DNA of 64,000 nt. Source: Tetrahymena thermophila SB210 (taxonomy: Eukaryota; Ciliophora; Oligohymenophorea; Hymenostomatida; Tetrahymenidae). The DNA lies in contig NW_002476507.1 in NCBI RefSeq assembly GCF_000189635.1, positions 989,480 through 1,053,479 of the forward strand. Reading direction: 5' to 3'. Shown here in pieces: positions 61,671 to 64,000 of the stretch. Each line of letters begins with the position of its first letter. The first letter of the stretch is position 1. The position numbers and the translations under genes were made by a program. The notes under the pieces were generated by a model. It had not been told where the DNA came from and ran no database searches. It worked only from the letters and a program-made list of their open reading frames with translations.

Positions 61671-63293
61671 ATGGATTTGCCTGACAACGTTAAGGGTTTC
61701 CTTACCCTCCTTGGTGGTTTCACAATGCATTTATGCTGTGGAGCTCTATATATGTGGGGAACTATCAATCCTTATATCACTTCTTATTTCCGTTGGAGAG
61801 AGCCATCTGATCTTAAAGTAGAAACTGGTGCAGCTGTCTTCCCTGTTATGATGTGTGCAGTCGCTACTGGTATGCCCATGGGTGTCAAGCTCATCAAAAA
61901 GTTTGGTTCTGCTCGTCTCGTTTGCTATGTTTGTGGTGCATCTGCTGCTTTTTGTGTTTTCATTTCTTCTTTTGCAGCTGCCTTCTGGTAATTCGTTATT
62001 ATTTATGGACTCTGCTTTGGTATCATCACTGGTTGTATTTATTACATCCCTATCTACATGGGATATCTTTACTTCCCTAAGAAGAAAGGTATTGTTTCAG
62101 GTGTCGTATTATGTGGATACGGTCTTGCTTCTTTAGTTTTTGGTTTAACATTCTTCGCATTAGTTAATCCTGAAGGCTTAAACTAAGAATATGATGCAAC
62201 ACACACTTACAAGTATTTCTAAGGTAAATCACTTTCTGTTGCTTAAAACGTCCCCGGTGTACTTCGTTAGATGAGTTTTTACTATTTAATCCTTTTGATG
62301 GCTGGTGCTTCTTTAATTTTCCCCCATAAAGATTAAGTTGGTAATAAAGAAAAAGCTCTCAAGGAAGAACTTACTGAAAAAGCTGTCACTTTAGAACAAA
62401 AGCGTGAACTTAAAATTAAATTGGCAGAAGAAATTCTGAAGGAAGAAGATGATGTAGGTAAAATTGAAGTCCATGAAGACGTAGATACAGATGAAATCAA
62501 AGAAAAAGCTGCACAAATGCAAGGAAATGGTCTCCCTATTAGTCAATAAATGGAACAATACAGCGATGCCAGATATGAAGGTCCTCAATTGTAAGTAAAC
62601 TAACCTCTACTTCAAAAGGGTGCTCATGACGACGAAGATTTCTCAAAGCGTGGTGTCCCTAATGTCAAAACTGCCTTAACATCTATTAGATTCTGCATGT
62701 CAATATTGATTGCAATTCTTTCTCTTTCAATAGGTCTTTTGGTTAATGGTAACTATAAAAATATCGGTAAGGAATTCCTTGATGATTCTTTCTTGACAGT
62801 CGTAGGAAGTTTTGCTGCTGTTGGAAATGGTCTTTCTCGTCCTATTTGGTCAAGTATGCTTGATAAATTCTCCTTCAAGACAGTATTCAGTTTCCTTCTC
62901 GTTCTCGAAATCTTCCTCGGTCTCACTTTCAGATATTCTTATTTCAATGGTGTTGTTTATCTAATTTATGTCTTTTTAATTCACACAACATTTGGTGGTG
63001 TTATGGCTATGTTCCCTGTTGTCTCTGCATAACTTTTTGGTGTTAAGGTAGCCTCATAGATCTATGGTATCTATTGGTACGGTTTCGGTATAGCTAACTT
63101 CATTTAATTTGGTTTAGTCATAGGATTAAAGAAAAAAATAGGATACGAAGGTATTTATTATATTGATGTTATCTTCTCTGTAGCTTGTCTTATCATTATA
63201 AGATTATATAAACTCAAGACTGATTGGTCTAATTATTACTTAGAAATGAAAAGATAAGGTATTCCAATCCCTGAAGATCCCAACAAGCATTGA
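61671..63293 (+). CDS. MFS transporter, oxalate/formate antiporter-like
   Basis: Single exon, 540 residues, from ATG 61671 to TGA 63291-63293. Twelve hydrophobic segments fall in two bundles separated by a long cytoplasmic loop at about 215-335 that is Glu/Lys-rich and likely coiled coil. The start GFLTLLGGFTMHLCCGALYMWG with TINPYI resembles the OFA group of the major facilitator superfamily (monocarboxylate or oxalate/formate exchange). A Gly-rich segment in TM5 (VVLCGYGLASLVFG) fits the MFS fold. Substrate is unknown. Codon use is strongly biased (GGT, GTC, CTT/CTC, AAG), like eRF3 and unlike the AT-rich genes around, suggesting strong expression. It is the last gene before the telomere. 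Confidence 0.85.
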
Positions 63294-63971
63294 TTTCAAT
63301 AGTTAAGCAAGAATAGAAATAATTGGTGAGAATATGTGTGTACTTAAGATAATATCTGATTAAATAGTCAAGATTAATATTATGAATAAATAGTATTTAT
63401 CTTCTATCTATATTAAATTCTCATACCTATAATTTAATTCTTGAATAAACTAGCAAGCATTAATTATGTCTATTATAAATTTATTTTATTTTTAAATTTT
63501 AAGTAATTATCAATGATATCATCATTCAGTCAGTTTCTTAATGTTATAATTAAGTAAGTAAATACCTCAAAATAAACATTTTTATACACTTTTGTTTTTA
63601 GTTATAATCCCATTTATTCATTAATTCATTCTATCTATTTTATAACTTTTCTGTTTATTTCTTTAAAATTAATTCAATTAAAATTTGAAGAAAATTCTTT
63701 TTAAAAGTTAATTAATAAATCAATTACTTAAATTTTATTTAAAATTCAAAAATCAAAAAGTACGAATTAATTGAGTTAAATTATTAAACAATTTTGGCTC
63801 TAATTCGTTTAATCATAAACTTTTAAACAAAAATTAATTATCTTTTTATGAATTATTTTATTTTAATTTAAATTTATATTTTGTAAATTTTATTTAGAAT
63901 CAAATGTTAGCATATAATTTTGATAAGATATCATTGAAAAATTAATTAAAAAAAGTATAAAAATTAATCTA
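63294..63971. other. Subtelomeric DNA
   Basis: Only 678 bases separate the last stop codon from the telomere. AT-rich, with no repeat family or gene visible. Confidence 0.7.
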
Positions 63972-64000
63972 GGGGTTGGGGTTGGGGTTGGGGTTGGGGT
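63972..64000. repeat. Macronuclear telomere, GGGGTT repeats
   Basis: Four full GGGGTT units and a partial fifth at the very end of the window. The G-rich strand runs 5' to 3' toward the end, the correct polarity for a right chromosome end made by ciliate telomerase. This fixes the window as a chromosome terminus. Confidence 0.97.

Overview
This is the right end of a macronuclear chromosome from a ciliate of the genus Tetrahymena. Three things show it. The last 29 bases are G4T2 telomere repeats (63972-64000). Every convincing gene is full of in-frame TAA and TAG, read here as Gln, and ends only at TGA. The DNA is extremely AT-rich, with GT-AG introns mostly of 45-120 bases. That intron size argues against Paramecium, which shares the code. 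The standard code shatters these genes, so all gene models below were re-read with TGA as the only stop and spliced by hand. Every multi-exon model quoted with exact junctions keeps phase across all junctions.

Layout. 1-8.5 kb: a truncated OSCA/TMEM63-like channel gene (-), an unknown 194-aa protein (-), a small spliced gene (+) and a 913-aa double-kelch protein (-). 8.5-19 kb: a complete OSCA/TMEM63-like channel (+) and a nine-exon coiled-coil protein with a C2HC zinc knuckle (+). 19-28 kb: the Fe-S assembly protein NFU1 (-), a UPF1-like superfamily 1 helicase with three tandem CH-type zinc modules (+), a centromeric histone H3 (CENP-A/Cna1 type, -) and a leucine-rich-repeat protein built from one exon per repeat (+). 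28-42.5 kb: a full-length ABCA transporter (14 exons, -), a 1193-aa TPR protein (-), a propeller-like protein (-) and a protein with RPQSA repeats (-). 43-51.6 kb: an LRR/LRRcap protein (+), a BED-finger-like fragment (-), and a head-to-tail eRF3 array: a relic, a 3'-truncated pseudogene and the intact release factor gene. 52-64 kb: a CFAP97/Hemingway-family ciliary protein (+), a Q/N-rich coiled-coil protein (+), an unknown protein with unresolved 3' end (-), an oxalate/formate-type MFS transporter (+) and the telomere.

There are no operons. Genes are independent units separated by 0.15-2.6 kb of AT-rich DNA. Themes that recur are translation and mRNA surveillance (eRF3 and a UPF1-like helicase), cilia and cytoskeleton (CFAP97, C2HC coiled coil, LRR proteins, RPQSA protein), membrane transport (two OSCA-like, one ABCA, one MFS) and nuclear dualism (a centromeric histone encoded on an acentric macronuclear chromosome). 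No tRNA, rRNA, CRISPR or complete transposon was recognised.
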